A DNA stretch of 64,000 nt, from contig JADJXV010000024.1 in the NCBI GenBank assembly GCA_016720145.1, positions 186,001 to 250,000 of the forward strand, read 5' to 3'. The notes under the pieces are model-generated. The model saw only the letters and a list, made by a program, of their open reading frames with translations. It had not been told where the DNA came from and did no database searches. Position numbers and translations under genes: made by a program. Origin of the DNA: Ignavibacteria bacterium (GTDB taxonomy: Bacteria; Bacteroidota; Ignavibacteria; Kapaibacteriales; UBA961). Shown piece by piece: positions 19,082 to 28,003 of the stretch. Every line of letters starts with the position of its first letter. The stretch's first letter is position 1.

Positions 19082-19321
19082 ATGCGATCCATGAAAGAAT
19101 CCTCTACAGATAACAGCACAAATCCACACAAAATCAAAGTAGGCGATGCAGTCTATTTAGCAGGCAACAAACAAATCGGTATGGCAGTTGAAGCAGTCTC
19201 AGAAGCTAAAATTACCGCCACTGATCAAGATGTAAAGCTCTGCGATATTATCTACTTCTCCGGTGGCGAACTCCTCCGCGGCAGATTCGACGCCCGCTTA
19301 CTCCGCAAGATGGAAGACTAA
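19082..19321 (+). CDS. Small DUF2158 (YodC)-like protein
   Basis: A small 79-residue protein from the ATG at 19082. KIKVGDAVYLAGNKQIGMAV and the later CDIIYFSGGELLRGRF fit the short DUF2158 pattern (a beta-strand GD-V-L-SGG opening, a Cys near the middle and a final F...L). The frame also extends upstream to a TTG at 19019, adding a 21-residue hydrophobic segment. If that start is used it would be a membrane-anchored version. Function unknown. Confidence 0.6.
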   Translation: MRSMKESSTDNSTNPHKIKVGDAVYLAGNKQIGMAVEAVSEAKITATDQDVKLCDIIYFSGGELLRGRFDARLLRKMED

Positions 19322-19739
19322 TCATAATGGTTAATGGTTAATGGTTAATTTTGTCTAGACCTGACAGGTTGAAGAAAACCTGTCAGGTCTTTTTTGTCCA
19401 TCCGAGAGTATCGCTTCGGAGCGATGCCCTCGGTTTTTGGGTCTGACTGAGCCGCAATAGCTAAAGAAGCGATGGGCTCGGGGAAGCACATACCAGCCAT
19501 GCTTAAGTCTTACCGGATACCACATCTTTTATTACTCCAAAACATTATAAAATTTATACATTTTTGATGAAAAAAATTAAGATTATTAACTTAAATTGTT
19601 GTAAGTTACAACAACTTACGTGTACTTCAGTTCAACTTCTACTATATCTGCTCAGTTTCCTAAATAGATTTGAATATCTCAACTTACCTTCTACTACTAC
19701 CTAATCAACTTACCAGCTACTACTACCTAAGCAATTGTA
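19322..19739. repeat. Intergenic hairpins of families E and F
   Basis: 19358-19389 is a perfect 13-bp hairpin GACCTGACAGGTT/AACCTGTCAGGTC followed by a T-run, so it can act as a terminator for the 19082 gene. 19401-19436 is CCGAGAGTATCGCTTCGGAG then CGATGCCCTCGG, a nested hairpin. A tandem TTAATGG microsatellite precedes them at 19326-19349. The remainder is AT-rich and apparently non-coding. Confidence 0.75.
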
Positions 19740-21124
19740 ATGAAATATCTAAAATTATCACCATTGGTTTCCATCCTAATTTTACTCTCCTTCTGCACAA
19801 TTCGTGCACAAGTTCCGGCTGATTCAAATTGGTCATCAATGTTTTCACGTTTTATAGATCCAGGTGGTCCTATAAATGCTATTTATGTAGATGATAATTC
19901 AATTTGTATAGCCGGATTTTGTAAAGGTGTAGAACCAATTTACACTCTCAATGGAATAGGAACATGGGTTGATTCTTCGTGGAAACCTATTGTAGAAAAT
20001 GGAAAAATCGGTATTCGTGGTCTGCCATTAACAATGACAAAAAAGGATGGTAATCTTTATGTAGGTGGTTGGTTTGATTCTGTCGGTAACATAAATGCAA
20101 CGAATATTGCTATGTGGAATGGAAGTAATTGGCGTTCACTCGGGAAAGGAATAAATGGCATAGTTTCTAAGTTGGTGGTTAACAAAAGTCTAATTTATGC
20201 TTGTGGTGGGTTTGACACAGCAGGTACAGTTAGAGCAAAAAATATAGCCAAATGGGATGGAAACAATTGGTCATCTATTTCTGGGTCTCCCAATACTGGT
20301 GTTAAGGATATTTTATTTGATGACACTTCGATGTATATAATAGGTGGATTTGATTCGGTTGGTGGTGTACCTGCAATGCATATCGCACGATGGGATGGAT
20401 ATAAATGGTCAGCTCTTGGTAGCGGTATCAAGGGCTCTGTTGATGCAATTTGTTCACATAATAATACTATCATTGTTGGTGGAGAATTTGATACTATAGG
20501 AACGGCCGTTATTCACAATATAGCTTCTTGGAATGGATCAGACTGGTCTGCCCTTGGTACTGGTCCGAATGGAAGTATTTTGGCTTTGGCCGTAGATGGG
20601 AATGATATTTATGCTGCAGGTTCTTTTTGGTTAATTGGGAAGGACACCATTAATAGTATTGCTAAGTGGTCAACAGTATCAAACACTTGGTATCCTCTTG
20701 GCAGTGGTATCTCGGGTATTGTCAATACGTTATTCCACCATAACCACAGAATATTTGCAGGAGGTTCTTTCTTGGATGCAGGCGAAAAAGGTTCAAGGTT
20801 TATTGCAGTATGGGATACGTCTGAATATCAAAACAAATATAAAGTTTCAAATTCTACTTCAAGTAAGTATATAGTAGGAAATAATTTCCCAAATCCTACC
20901 GGGACTATTGAACATTTCCAATTACCATCAATCAACCAGGTACTGTTGAGGTGAGTATTATTGATGGACAGGGTAACCTTGTAAAGGAAGTACTTCGTGA
21001 GTTTTTAAATAAAGGTAACCATACCTTCATGTGGGATACACAATCATCTGCCCCAGGCATCTATTATTGCCGAATTATCCATAACTCACAGATGCAAGTG
21101 CGGAAAATTTCTGTATTTAGATAA
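19740..21124 (+). pseudogene. Secreted WG/Kelch-like beta-propeller T9SS protein, frameshifted
   Basis: A signal peptide (MKYLKLSPLVSILILLSF...) is followed by about seven repeats of roughly 42 residues with the pattern AGGFDSVG....NIA.WDG..WS.LG.GI, a beta-propeller-type architecture. The first frame stops at 20954 just inside the sorting domain (NNFPNPTGT). The rest of that domain continues in another frame (VEVSIIDGQGNLVKE ... APGIYYCRIIH) to a TAA at 21122-21124. The total length needs one base added near 20940 to restore a single frame. This is either a real frameshift or a sequencing error. Intact, it would be about 461 residues. Confidence 0.8.
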
Positions 21125-21219
21125 TTGTTGATTTAAAGAGATTTATTATTTAATTCTACTACCAATAATCGGGTTTTCCTCAACCCGCCAAACCAACCAA
21201 ACTTTTATTTAAGACATAG

Positions 21220-21384
21220 ACCTGACAGGTTGAAGAAAACCTGTCAGGTTTTTTTTCCTCCCGAGAGTATCGCTTCGGAGCGATGCCTTCGGTTTTTAAT
21301 ATGACCTGACAGGTTGAAGAAAACCTGTAAGGACTTTTTTTTTGTTCTTCCTGAGAGTATCACTTCCGAGTGATGCTCTCAGTG
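21220..21384. repeat. Further copies of hairpin families E and F
   Basis: CCTGACAGGTT hairpins at 21220-21250 and 21303-21334 (the second has one mismatch and precedes a T-run). CCGAGAGTATCGCT-type hairpins lie at 21260-21297 and 21350-21384. They alternate E-F-E-F in the 371-bp spacer 21125-21495, which contains no gene. Confidence 0.75.
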
Positions 21385-21495
21385 TTCTCGCTTGACCAAC
21401 CGAACCACTCACCAAGAAGCGAGGGGCTCGGGGAGAGTTATACCCAAACCAAAATATTTTCTTAAATTGAAGGAAATATTTATCTGGAGAATAGT

Positions 21496-22935
21496 ATGAA
21501 AATATGGATGGTACTAATCATGGCGCTCCTTTGCGGCGCAAACTGTATGGCACAAACTACCGTAGGATTACTTGACTATGAACGCGGTCAACAAGAGGGA
21601 TATGTACTTTTTGCTGCACGCGCACACCCGATGACCTATCTTATCGACAAGTGCGGTCGAGCTGTCCATTCGTGGAATACAACCTATAAGCCTGGACAAA
21701 CGATGTACTTACTGCCGTCGGGGTCGCTGCTGCGGACGGGGAATGTCGTGAGTGCGGCATTCAATAAAGAACCCGGATGTGGTGGAATTATCGAGCGCTA
21801 TGATTGGGACAGCAAGGTCGAATGGTCGTATCAATTATCCGACGCTACCCAATGTCAGCATCACGACGTAGTGCCACTGCCAAATGGCAATATCCTGGCG
21901 ATTGTATGGGAGAAAAAGTCGGTAGCAGAGGCAATTGCTGCAGGTCGTGATACATCGCTCAATTCCTCCGAAGTATGGAGCGAGAAAATCGTCGAGATTA
22001 AGCCCAATGGAGCATCCGGCGACATCGTATGGGAGTGGAAATTATGGGATCATCTCGTGCAGGATTTTGACCGAACGAAGGCGAATTATGGTTCGGTCGC
22101 GGACCATCCAGAGCTCGTGAATATCAATTATATCTCGAATAAAGACAAGCACAATCCCGTGTGGATCAAGATGAACTCGATTGCCTATAATGCCAAACTC
22201 GACCAAATTGTGGTAAGCGCTCATCAATTCAGTGAGTTCTGGGTGATTGACCATAGCACATCGAGTAATGATGAGATATGGATAATAGACAATGACCATA
22301 ATACCGCGCATTCATTGGCAACCACACATGTCGGAGGAAAATACGGCAAAGGCGGAGATATTCTCTACCGGTGGGGTAATCCTATGGCGTATAATCAAGG
22401 CACCAAATCAGATAGAATTCTCTTTGAACAGCACAGTGTGCAGTGGATTGAGTCCGGAAAGTTTGCCGGGAAAATTGCGGTGTTTAATAATGGAGTCGGA
22501 CGCTACGACGGAACGAAATTCTCTGCAATAGAAATAGTCGCTCCGGCGATGGATAAGAAAGGGAATTATCCGATCAAGGCAGGAAAAGCATTTGCACCGG
22601 CAAAGTCACTGTGGAGCTATACTGATATACGTCCTGCGAGTCTATTTTTCTCCACCAATGGTGGCGGTATTGACTTTTTGCCGAATGGAAATATTATGAT
22701 TTGCACAGGTGTAGGCGGCACGATGTTTGAAATTACACCCAAGAAAAAAACAATATGGAAATACAAAAGTCCGATGACGGCGGCAGGTCCCGTGGTGCAA
22801 GGAGAGAACATCGCAGCGAATGATGTGTTTCGTTCGGTGTTTTATCTGCCGAATTACCAAGGACTCAAAGGACGCAAGTTAGATACCGGTGAACCAATCG
22901 AACTCAATCCCGTGCCGGGAAAATGTGATAAGTAA
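21496..22935 (+). CDS. Arylsulfotransferase (ASST)-like secreted protein
   Basis: A secreted or periplasmic protein of 479 residues with a signal peptide (ending near CMAQ). The repeated pattern G.VLFA...M.YLIDKCGRAVHSW, CGGIIERYDWDSKVEWSY and HHDVVPLPNGNILAIVWE matches the arylsulfotransferase beta-propeller family, in which a His in the HHD-type motif carries the sulfate. HHDV is present at about residue 117. Whether this member transfers sulfate is unproven, and many Bacteroidetes/Ignavibacteria members are uncharacterised. There is no T9SS tail. Confidence 0.75.
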   Translation: MKIWMVLIMALLCGANCMAQTTVGLLDYERGQQEGYVLFAARAHPMTYLIDKCGRAVHSWNTTYKPGQTMYLLPSGSLLRTGNVVSAAFNKEPGCGGIIERYDWDSKVEWSYQLSDATQCQHHDVVPLPNGNILAIVWEKKSVAEAIAAGRDTSLNSSEVWSEKIVEIKPNGASGDIVWEWKLWDHLVQDFDRTKANYGSVADHPELVNINYISNKDKHNPVWIKMNSIAYNAKLDQIVVSAHQFSEFWVIDHSTSSNDEIWIIDNDHNTAHSLATTHVGGKYGKGGDILYRWGNPMAYNQGTKSDRILFEQHSVQWIESGKFAGKIAVFNNGVGRYDGTKFSAIEIVAPAMDKKGNYPIKAGKAFAPAKSLWSYTDIRPASLFFSTNGGGIDFLPNGNIMICTGVGGTMFEITPKKKTIWKYKSPMTAAGPVVQGENIAANDVFRSVFYLPNYQGLKGRKLDTGEPIELNPVPGKCDK

Positions 22936-23340
22936 GTCTTTTAGTCGTAAGTTTTTAAGTCGTAAGTGGTATGTCTTTTAGTCGTAAGTGGTAAGTCTTT
23001 TAGTCGTAAGTGGTAAGTGGTAAGTTTTTAAGTCGTAAGTCGTTAAGTCGTAAGTGGTACGTCAAAGAAAAGAAAGAGCCATCGGCTCGACCCAAATACT
23101 AGGGCTGGACTTCAGTCCAGTCCGTAAGTCGTAAGTCGATTCTTTGTAGGTGCGGGTCTTGCACCCGCCCTTGCCGTTTTGTAGGGTCGAATTGCATACG
23201 CCCCTACAAAACGGCAAGGGCGAATTGTATTCGCCCTTTTTTTATTCTGAAAATTTATAATGTTTGATTATACCTTTGTAGAATTGCATCCTACCCAAAC
23301 CCATGCACGATCAGGGCGAATGCAATTCGCCCCTACGGCT
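22936..23340. repeat. GTAAGTCG microsatellite and nested inverted repeats
   Basis: 22936-23056 is a degenerate run of TAAGTCGTAAGT/TTTTAGTCG units. 23077-23129 is an AGAGCCATCGGCTCGACCCA...GGGCTGGACTTCAGTCCAG element, also found at 36384-36432. 23142-23242 has GTGCGGGTCTTGCACCCGC and an outer GCCGTTTTGTAGGG/CCCTACAAAACGGC hairpin. A family D arm lies at 23313-23336. No gene. Confidence 0.75.
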
Positions 23341-23359
23341 ACATCATCAGAGAATATTA

Positions 23360-24781
23360 TTATTTCTTCGGCGCTTGATTGAGCATCTTCGCTACAAAAC
23401 CGTCGTGTTCGCCTTTGGTGGTGACTTTATTACCGTCAATTTCCACAAACGGGCTATTGAATCTGCCGCTGATGCAGATGGAATTGGTGAAATCGAGGGT
23501 AATTCCACTTGCATCATCGAAGATTCCCCCGCCTAATTTTCGCGCCAATTCTACTCCTCCAGTGGAGGTGTATTTTGCGAGATATATATCATTGTGCACA
23601 TAGCTTGCTGCTTGAGTGCCTATGAGGGAGATGTCTCCGAAGGTGATTTTGTGGCTTCCGAAGCCACCAAAACAGTAGATATTTCCTTCAGAATCGGAGG
23701 AGATAGAATTGATGTTGTCGAGTTCGTCTCCTCCATAGCTTTTCGCCCAAAGGAATGTACCACTTGGGTTGTATTTTACAATAAATACATCGTAATTACC
23801 TTGATTGGCGAAGGTTATGGATTTGAATCTGAGCACCGAACTTGCAAAAAAACCGCCTACTATTACATTTCCCTGGTGATCGATTGTCAGACACGTCGCA
23901 GCATCTCCCAAATTACCACCCATACTTTTTGCCCAGAGAAATTTTCCTTTCGCGTCTAATTTCGCGACGAAGGCATCGCTATTGTCCTTGCTCGAATTCG
24001 GTAAAATTGCAATGCCAATGGTAAGTTTTGGACTGCGGAAATCACCGGCTACTACGATATTACCGGCGCTGTCAGTAGCGATAGCAGAGCCGGATTCAGA
24101 ACTCTCCGCACCCAAGCCCTGAGCCCACATTACTTCTCCCAATGGAGAATATTTTGCTACATAAACATCACGTAAGCCATTGTTTTTCAATGTAATTTTA
24201 TCAAATGAAAGCGTAGGGCTCTGATACCATCCCGTGCAAATAATATTACCAATACTGTCAGTGGTAATTGCACGCCCCTCATCAAATCCGTTCCCTTTGG
24301 CGCTTTTCGCCCAGAGGATTGTGCCGTCGGTGGTGAGCTTGGCGAGAAATATTTCAGGGCTTCCTGACTTTCCGCTATTGATGAGTTCGATTGTGCCAAG
24401 CATGATTTTCGGACTGTAAAATTCTCCGATAACGAGGATATTTCCAATGTAGTCGACTGCAATTGAGTGTAGGTTGTCAGCTAAAGTGCCGCCAAAACTT
24501 TTCGTCCATAAAAGCTCGCCGGCTGATGAATATTTAGAAATAAAGAAATCAGAACCGCTTTTACCGGTATTGGTGAGCCGTATTTGTTCTGCTACAACGC
24601 TTATACTCTGAAAATTACCCGCTGTAAATACATTTCCTTGTCGGTCAGTGGCGATACAACTCGTTTCATCGTATAATTCACCGCCTATACTTTTTGCCCA
24701 GGTCGAGGGAGAGGATTGAGAGTAAGTAGGAGAGAGTTGAATGAAAAGGAGAATGACAATAAGGAGTAGGAGTTGATTCAT
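23360..24781 (-). CDS. Secreted SBBP-type beta-propeller protein
   Basis: The start at the ATG at 24779-24781 (MNQLLLLIVILLFIQLSPTY) gives a signal peptide and 473 residues. At least seven repeats of about 55 residues follow the pattern WAKS.GG...D......D..GN....G.F.S......I.L...G..D.F.AK...G, the SBBP (seven-bladed beta-propeller) type. No T9SS tail is obvious. Function unknown. Such proteins are common extracellular or outer-membrane-associated proteins. The gene runs away from rpsD on the same strand. Confidence 0.8.
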   Translation of the reverse strand: MNQLLLLIVILLFIQLSPTYSQSSPSTWAKSIGGELYDETSCIATDRQGNVFTAGNFQSISVVAEQIRLTNTGKSGSDFFISKYSSAGELLWTKSFGGTLADNLHSIAVDYIGNILVIGEFYSPKIMLGTIELINSGKSGSPEIFLAKLTTDGTILWAKSAKGNGFDEGRAITTDSIGNIICTGWYQSPTLSFDKITLKNNGLRDVYVAKYSPLGEVMWAQGLGAESSESGSAIATDSAGNIVVAGDFRSPKLTIGIAILPNSSKDNSDAFVAKLDAKGKFLWAKSMGGNLGDAATCLTIDHQGNVIVGGFFASSVLRFKSITFANQGNYDVFIVKYNPSGTFLWAKSYGGDELDNINSISSDSEGNIYCFGGFGSHKITFGDISLIGTQAASYVHNDIYLAKYTSTGGVELARKLGGGIFDDASGITLDFTNSICISGRFNSPFVEIDGNKVTTKGEHDGFVAKMLNQAPKK

Positions 24782-24890
24782 AGAGTGTGTCGATCGGATA
24801 GTTGTATCGTTAATCAGATTGAGTATATATGTTTCATAGTTGACTAACTTTACAGGTAAAACCTTACGTGTAGTTTTTGAAAATTCATAT

Positions 24891-24931
24891 AAAAAAAAAC
24901 CGCTTTTCAAAAAGTAAAAAGCGGCTTTTAG
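24891..24931 (-). terminator. Intrinsic terminator after rpsD
   Basis: On the minus strand AAAGCCGCTTTTTACTTTTT then GAAAAGCGGTTTTTTTTT: an 8-bp G/C-containing stem followed by a U-run, starting 18 bp after the rpsD stop. Confidence 0.85.
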
Positions 24932-24948
24932 CTTGAGTTATAAGGCGA

Positions 24949-25551
24949 TTATCGTGAGTAGAACTCGATAACGAGTGGTACTTCGCATACCACAGGAACT
25001 TCTTCTCTTGGAGGCAAATACAAGTATTTAGCCGAGAAATCTGCCTTCGATAGTGTGATGTACGGCGGAGCGCCGGCAGTGCGAATTGATTCTTGGAAGC
25101 ATTCAAGCTTGCGGCTTGATTCTTTGATAGAAATCGCATCGTTTGGCTTTACACTGTAAGAAGCAATATCAACTAATTTTCCATTGACAAAAATATGTCC
25201 GTGACGGACGTATTGGCGAGCTGCCTGCATCGAACGTGCAAATCCTGCACGAAATACGAGTGCATCGAGACGGGATTCTAATAGCTGCACGAGGATATCA
25301 CCGGTATTTCCGGGTGAATGTGCCGCTTTTTTGAAGTAGTTCGACATTTGGCGCTCGTGAATATTATACTGCAAGCGCAATTTTTGCTTTTCGAAAAGCT
25401 GCTGACCGTACACGGATAATTTACCGCGTTTTTTTGCTCCACCGTGCTGTCCCGGAGGAGACGGCTTTCTATCCATTACCTTACGCGCTTTTGGAGTGAG
25501 CGCAATTCCCAATTTACGGGAAATTCGGATCTTCGGTCCGGTATAATTCAT
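24949..25551 (-). CDS. rpsD: 30S ribosomal protein S4
   Basis: A primary 16S rRNA-binding protein of the small subunit, with roles in decoding fidelity. It is full length at 200 residues. The N-terminal domain is followed by the S4 RNA-binding domain (about 92-150; SRLDALVFRAGFARSMQAAR and VRHGHIFVNGKLVD). The family ending VPLVIEFYSR is intact. It stands alone with its own promoter-like element and terminator, not next to rpoA/rpsK as in the classical alpha operon. Confidence 0.97.
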   Translation of the reverse strand: MNYTGPKIRISRKLGIALTPKARKVMDRKPSPPGQHGGAKKRGKLSVYGQQLFEKQKLRLQYNIHERQMSNYFKKAAHSPGNTGDILVQLLESRLDALVFRAGFARSMQAARQYVRHGHIFVNGKLVDIASYSVKPNDAISIKESSRKLECFQESIRTAGAPPYITLSKADFSAKYLYLPPREEVPVVCEVPLVIEFYSR

Positions 25552-25651
25552 AAAAGTACCTCGCTAATCAGAAGAAATCTTCTGTGCAATAAGTTGATAA
25601 ATTTAACCTCACAAAACCTACGTTTTGGGAGGTTGGTACAAAAGTAGCTTG

Positions 25652-25659
25652 CAAAAATA
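25652..25659 (-). promoter_or_regulatory. TAnnTTTG -7 promoter element before rpsD
   Basis: TATTTTTG on the minus strand about 100 bp before the start codon. The long leader could host S4 autoregulation, but I see no convincing pseudoknot. Confidence 0.4.
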
Positions 25660-25702
25660 CGACAATTCATCCACCTGACAAAAAACTCAAGGAATGTTTT
25701 GT

Positions 25703-26167
25703 CTAAGGTGTTCCTAATGAGGCAATTACAGCATCCACATGACCTGCTACTTTCACATTCTCAAAAACATGAGAAATTGTACCTGTGGGGTCGATAATGT
25801 AGGTAGTACGCAAAACCCCCATATACTTACGGCCATACATCGATTTCTCTGCCCATACACCGTACGCCTCACAGATTGACTTGTCTTCATCACAGGCGAG
25901 TATGAAATTAAGCCCATAATCTGACTTGAATTTATCGTGCTTTTTCACAGTATCCGGACTAATACCTATGACCACCGCCCCAAGCTTGGTAATCCGCTTC
26001 ATATTATCCCGAAAAGCGCAAGCTTGCTTTGTGCATGTCTCGGTATTGTCCTTGGGGTAGAAATACAAAACAATGTATTTCCCTTTATATTTATGGAGAG
26101 TTATTTTTCGCCCGCCGTCGGTCAAAGTCGTGAAATCGGGAGCGGGAGTATGAAGTGTGAGAGCCAT
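25703..26167 (-). CDS. bcp: Thioredoxin-dependent thiol peroxidase (Bcp/PrxQ)
   Basis: A cytoplasmic atypical 2-Cys peroxiredoxin reducing hydroperoxides at the expense of thioredoxin. It is 154 residues long, normal for Bcp. The peroxidatic Cys45 and resolving Cys50 sit in NTETCTKQACAFRD. The conserved TTYIIDPTG segment is present. The gene stands alone. Confidence 0.92.
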   Translation of the reverse strand: MALTLHTPAPDFTTLTDGGRKITLHKYKGKYIVLYFYPKDNTETCTKQACAFRDNMKRITKLGAVVIGISPDTVKKHDKFKSDYGLNFILACDEDKSICEAYGVWAEKSMYGRKYMGVLRTTYIIDPTGTISHVFENVKVAGHVDAVIASLGTP

Positions 26168-26547
26168 TGATGTTCCTTGATATGAGAGTAGAAAGCGAAT
26201 GTAATTGATGCTGCTAAATTACCATAGTTTTGAGGAATTGCGTTCAGCCGTCTGCGCCGATAGGTCGTAAACACTTTTGGCTCAAGCACAGATGATAGAA
26301 AATCCATGAAAAAACATTACGCATCATATGCCATTATGCCACGCAAAAAGGCACCCATGATTGCGTGAATCCATCATATATAGCTTAGATTTTGTAAATT
26401 GTAAGTGCTATTGAAAACATTGTATGACTGACTTGAAAAAACGTATTATCGCAGGGCTATGAACGAATAGAGTTGTTCCATTGGAAAGTGTAAATGGGCA
26501 GAGAAAATAACCACTTAAAACTGGAATTTTAAAGAGGGATTACCTTA
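26168..26547. other. Non-coding spacer
   Basis: 380 bp between the divergent bcp and PIN genes. I see no gene, no strong hairpin and no member of the repeat families. Confidence 0.5.
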
Positions 26548-27036
26548 ATGAAAAATGTGTATTGCGAAACAACCATTATTAGTTATCAAACATCTCGTCC
26601 AAATAGAGATGTCCTGCTCACTGCACAGCAACAAATTACTTATCAATGGTGGGAGGAATACCGACCGTATGTACGTATATTTATCTCACAATCAGTTGTG
26701 AATGAAATATCTTCGGGTGATGTAAATGCAGCGGCACGACGATTGACTTTAATCGATGGAATACCGTTGCTTGATATGGATAATTCAATTCTTTTGTTAG
26801 CTCAAAAGCTCGTTGATTCGGGACATATCCCGGTCAAAGTACAGGAAGATGCCATTCATATTGCCATTGCATCGGTACATGGTATGGATTATATCTTAAG
26901 TTGGAATTGCAAACATATTGTGAACCCTGCAATACAAAGAAAACTGGAACCAATTATATCTAAAGCAGGTTATAGAATGCCTGTCATTTGTACACCTTTT
27001 GAATTTATTGAAGGAGAATATCATGTGGAACGATGA
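26548..27036 (+). CDS. PIN-domain ribonuclease, VapC-like toxin
   Basis: A 162-residue PIN-domain protein, the RNase fold used by VapC toxins. The N-terminal strand MKNVYCETTIISY carries Glu7 where most PIN proteins have Asp, a variant known in this VapC subgroup. A second acidic site occurs in VNEISSGD and further acids in QEDAIHIAIASVHGMDYILSWN, so the active site appears complete. The next gene (27023) overlaps it by 14 bp and encodes a small acidic protein that is the likely partner. Confidence 0.82.
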   Translation: MKNVYCETTIISYQTSRPNRDVLLTAQQQITYQWWEEYRPYVRIFISQSVVNEISSGDVNAAARRLTLIDGIPLLDMDNSILLLAQKLVDSGHIPVKVQEDAIHIAIASVHGMDYILSWNCKHIVNPAIQRKLEPIISKAGYRMPVICTPFEFIEGEYHVER

Positions 27037-27214
27037 GATAGTAGAGGAAGTGCGTAAAAGCCGCGAAGCTCATGCTAAAAAATGTGATAATAATCTTCAA
27101 TCTATCGTTGCTGATTTACAGCTTCAGCAACGTATGGATGGTCGAGCAGTTGTTAGCTTTATTTCACAAAACCCTCAACATGAAAATGCTGATTTACAGG
27201 AAAGTGAAAAGTAA
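27023..27214 (+). CDS. Small partner protein of the PIN toxin (putative antitoxin)
   Basis: A 63-residue protein starting at the ATG at 27023, with AAGGAGA 6-12 bp upstream, one of the few good ribosome-binding sites here. The sequence WNDEIVEEVRKSREAHAKK resembles the small DEIVEEVRKIRE proteins found next to many PIN genes. There is no DNA-binding motif. The antitoxin role is inferred from the overlap with the toxin gene and from this pairing. The toxin-before-antitoxin order is reversed relative to classical vapBC. Confidence 0.7.
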   Translation: MWNDEIVEEVRKSREAHAKKCDNNLQSIVADLQLQQRMDGRAVVSFISQNPQHENADLQESEK

Positions 27215-27311
27215 TCGGAATAGCATTCTTGTCTGACTAGTTGAGCCAATCGGCGTAAACAAGTACTGTTGAGCAGGGTAGTTGACGGGCAGTTGTACAA
27301 CGCGCGCTTAA

Positions 27312-27518
27312 TTAATTGTTTTTCTTCACAGATTTAACCGTGCTTTTGCTTGCTTTAAAACCTAAAATAATAAGTCGTTTATCAACTGTTTGCTTATCAT
27401 TATATTCTATATATACATCAATAATTTGATGATCACAATAAATATTGCTTATGACGAATACACCAGGGGTCGCAGACGCACTTTGCCAAACCTCTTTACG
27501 AAGAGCAGAAAAGCCAGT
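27312..27518 (-). pseudogene. Coding-like remnant without a start codon
   Basis: The minus-strand frame is open from a TGA at 27519-27521 to a TAA at 27312-27314 and has a protein-like composition (LRKEVWQSASATPGVFVISN...KRLIILGFKASKS). It contains no ATG, GTG or TTG that would make a sensible start. I do not recognise the family. It is probably the C-terminal scrap of a decayed gene. The rest of 27215-27833 shows nothing else. Confidence 0.35.
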
Positions 27519-27833
27519 TCACACAGATGCCCCCCAATATTATAAAAGCCTTGCGTCCTTCCGGGCGGCACCCAGAATTAAAGCTCAGACTTAGACACGA
27601 ATAACTCTGTAATGTATTTTAACTTTTAGTAACATTACTTGCCGCTTCTGGTAAGGAGGTCTTTGCTGTTTGTATGATCGAATTACTGACGCAGTCGAGC
27701 TTAATGCAGTACTGCTGGTTGTAAAATACTCCGATGTATTTAAATTCCCGTTCGACTAGTTGCTTCAATTAGTCATAATCACATACCGAACAAAACCAAC
27801 ATTTGGCTAAAGCCCTTATTCCATCACATTTTC

Positions 27834-27960
27834 TCCAGCTGAAGCTGGAGTCTAGTCAGGAAGATTGTCGCCTGCCGGCATTCAATCTTCTCATGTGTTT
27901 TTCGATCTTCTCGTGTGTTTTTCCGCGTATCTCCTTGACTAGACTCCAGCTTCAGCTGGA
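27834..27960. repeat. 127-bp element with 25-bp terminal inverted repeats
   Basis: TCCAGCTGAAGCTGGAGTCT then AGTCA at the left and its complement at the right (one extra T). Each arm is itself palindromic (CCAGCTGAAGCTGG). The centre has two copies of a roughly 21-bp unit ATCTTCTCRTGTGTTTTTC. Half of an arm recurs at 44974-45003. It is MITE-like in shape, with no obvious target-site duplication. Confidence 0.75.
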
Positions 27961-28003
27961 GTTGACGGACAGTTAGAATTACCGTCCAAACGGAACGAGC
28001 AGT

